Source: Gemmatimonadota bacterium (lineage in GTDB: Bacteria; Gemmatimonadota; Gemmatimonadetes; Longimicrobiales; Gaopeijiaceae). Taken from it: DNA of 64,000 bases. Made by a program: the position numbers and the translations under genes. The notes beneath the pieces are model-generated. The model had not been told where the DNA came from. It did not search any database and saw only the letters and a program-made list of their open reading frames with translations. Positions 63,402 through 64,000 of this stretch are shown here, in pieces; position 1 is the first letter of the stretch, and the number at the start of each line of letters is the position of its first letter. The stretch covers positions 25,594-89,593 of the forward strand of contig JAJDVT010000084.1 in the NCBI GenBank assembly GCA_022826005.1, in the 5' to 3' direction.

Positions 63402-63755
63402 CGCCGCGAGGACATGGACGTGCGCACCGCCGTCCTCCTCCCGGTGGAGCACCGCCGTCCATGCGTATCGGTCGGGCTCCAGCCCGGCCCAAGCCGTCTC
63501 CTCGAAGGCGTCTAGGTCTAGGACCGCCTCTATGTGCTCGTCGGTGGGTTCGTCGTCGGGAGCCCATGCGATCACGCCGGACGTGTACCTGTGCTCGAAG
63601 TCGAGCGAGTCGGCCACCGCGGCCACCATGTCCGGGTTCCCCCGCAGCACCTCGACGCCCTCGCGCGGTTTCCCGGTCGCGTCACGCTCCCCGAGGAGGT
63701 AGTCGGCCGCCTCCCGTGCCGAGCCCGTCCCGCGGGCCAGGAACTTAATGTGCAT
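63402..63755 (-). pseudogene. N-terminal fragment of a MobA-type relaxase
   Basis: From ATG 63755, about 118 residues read HIKFLARGTGSA, AADYLLGERD, GVEVLRGNPDMVAAVADSL, YTSGVIAW and DRYAWTAVLHREEDGGAHVHVLAAR. This is the start of a relaxase/mobilisation nuclease with its HxHxx-type metal region, then it stops matching and the frame runs out of register into the Hsp20 fragment. It is a relic of a plasmid or integrative mobilisable element. Confidence 0.75.
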
Positions 63756-63906
63756 CGGAGTCCGGGCTCTCGAAGCGAGCCAGCGCCGTGAGCGCCCGCT
63801 CGATGGCGACAAGGCGGGCGATGACCTCGACGGCTTCGGCCGCCCCCTTGTGGGTATTGGCCCACCGGGCGGATCGCCAGAGGCCTGAATCCCGGCAGGA
63901 AATCGG
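63745..63906 (-). pseudogene. Probable tail of an upstream mobilisation-region gene
   Basis: A frame with no start codon reads GLWRSARWANTHKG, AAEAVEVIARLVAIERAL and FESPDSDAH, then stops at a TAA overlapping the relaxase ATG. The overlap and helical composition fit an accessory gene upstream of a relaxase; the 5' part is lost behind a stop at 63907. Family uncertain. Confidence 0.35.
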
Positions 63907-64000
63907 CTAACTACTTACGGGGCCGCACGATCTGCGTTTCCTGCCGTTGGACTGGACCTTGCTGGACCGTGCCGCGAAAGCGGGAAAACTGGGTCTGATT

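Overview
The window is a GC-rich (high-60s % by eye) bacterial chromosome segment. The gene set fits a Gemmatimonadota-like heterotroph: many secreted or lipoprotein six-bladed beta-propellers, VPS10/sortilin-type BNR proteins, 'choice-of-anchor B' proteins, FG-GAP proteins, a TonB receptor with a carboxypeptidase-regulatory N-domain, and BlaI-like operator sequences. That assignment is inferred from gene content; there is no rRNA or other marker here.

Layout. 1-5360 (minus): a DinB, SDR and fused hydantoinase A/B operon with overlapping stops and starts. 5486-9664 (plus): a serine hydrolase, a YjbQ-like two-domain protein, and an AAA ATPase with a C-terminal nuclease-like motif. 9674-13678 (minus): SDR plus a large VPS10 propeller protein. 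13755-16378 (minus): a small accessory island with a Schlafen/AlbA_2 protein, a helicase stub and a Xre/RES toxin-antitoxin pair. 16535-30492 (minus): secreted repeat proteins (two choice-of-anchor B paralogues, YVTN, FG-GAP), ArsM, an MFS transporter and an M28 peptidase. 30630-31259 (minus): a peroxiredoxin with an in-frame TGA at the catalytic cysteine. 31382-39540 (plus): asparagine synthase, then five tandem, translationally coupled propeller lipoproteins, one wrecked by a small inversion and a deletion. 39662-42584 (minus): M20 peptidase, core-deleted Fic protein, metallo-hydrolase. 42703-47116 (plus): dienelactone hydrolase, outer-membrane protein, a repeat-rich secreted protein, a CcdA-like protein and a TlpA-like thioredoxin. 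47169-48765 (minus): a second TGA-interrupted peroxiredoxin and a creatininase-family protein. 48973-55072 (plus): Rieske pseudogene, metallo-hydrolase, PQQ dehydrogenase, propeller, cyclase, SRPBCC. 55079-59395 (minus): propeller and TonB receptor. 59788-63249 (plus): propeller, adenosylhomocysteinase, lipoprotein. The right end holds relics of a relaxase and an Hsp20 gene joined at a deletion scar.

The most interesting signal is the pair of peroxiredoxin genes. In both, a TGA sits exactly where the family has its catalytic cysteine, the frame continues unbroken, and a perfect 6-bp stem begins exactly 15 nt after the TGA. I read both as selenoproteins. A second theme is gene erosion by small deletions: propeller 3, Fic, Rieske, helicase stub and relaxase/Hsp20 all show it. 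A third is repeats inside or between genes: palindromes in the hydantoinase linker and 34-bp tandem repeats between convergent genes. Regulatory sites include a perfect CRP-type TGTGA-N6-TCACA box and two copies of an ACATTAC-N5-GTAATGT operator.
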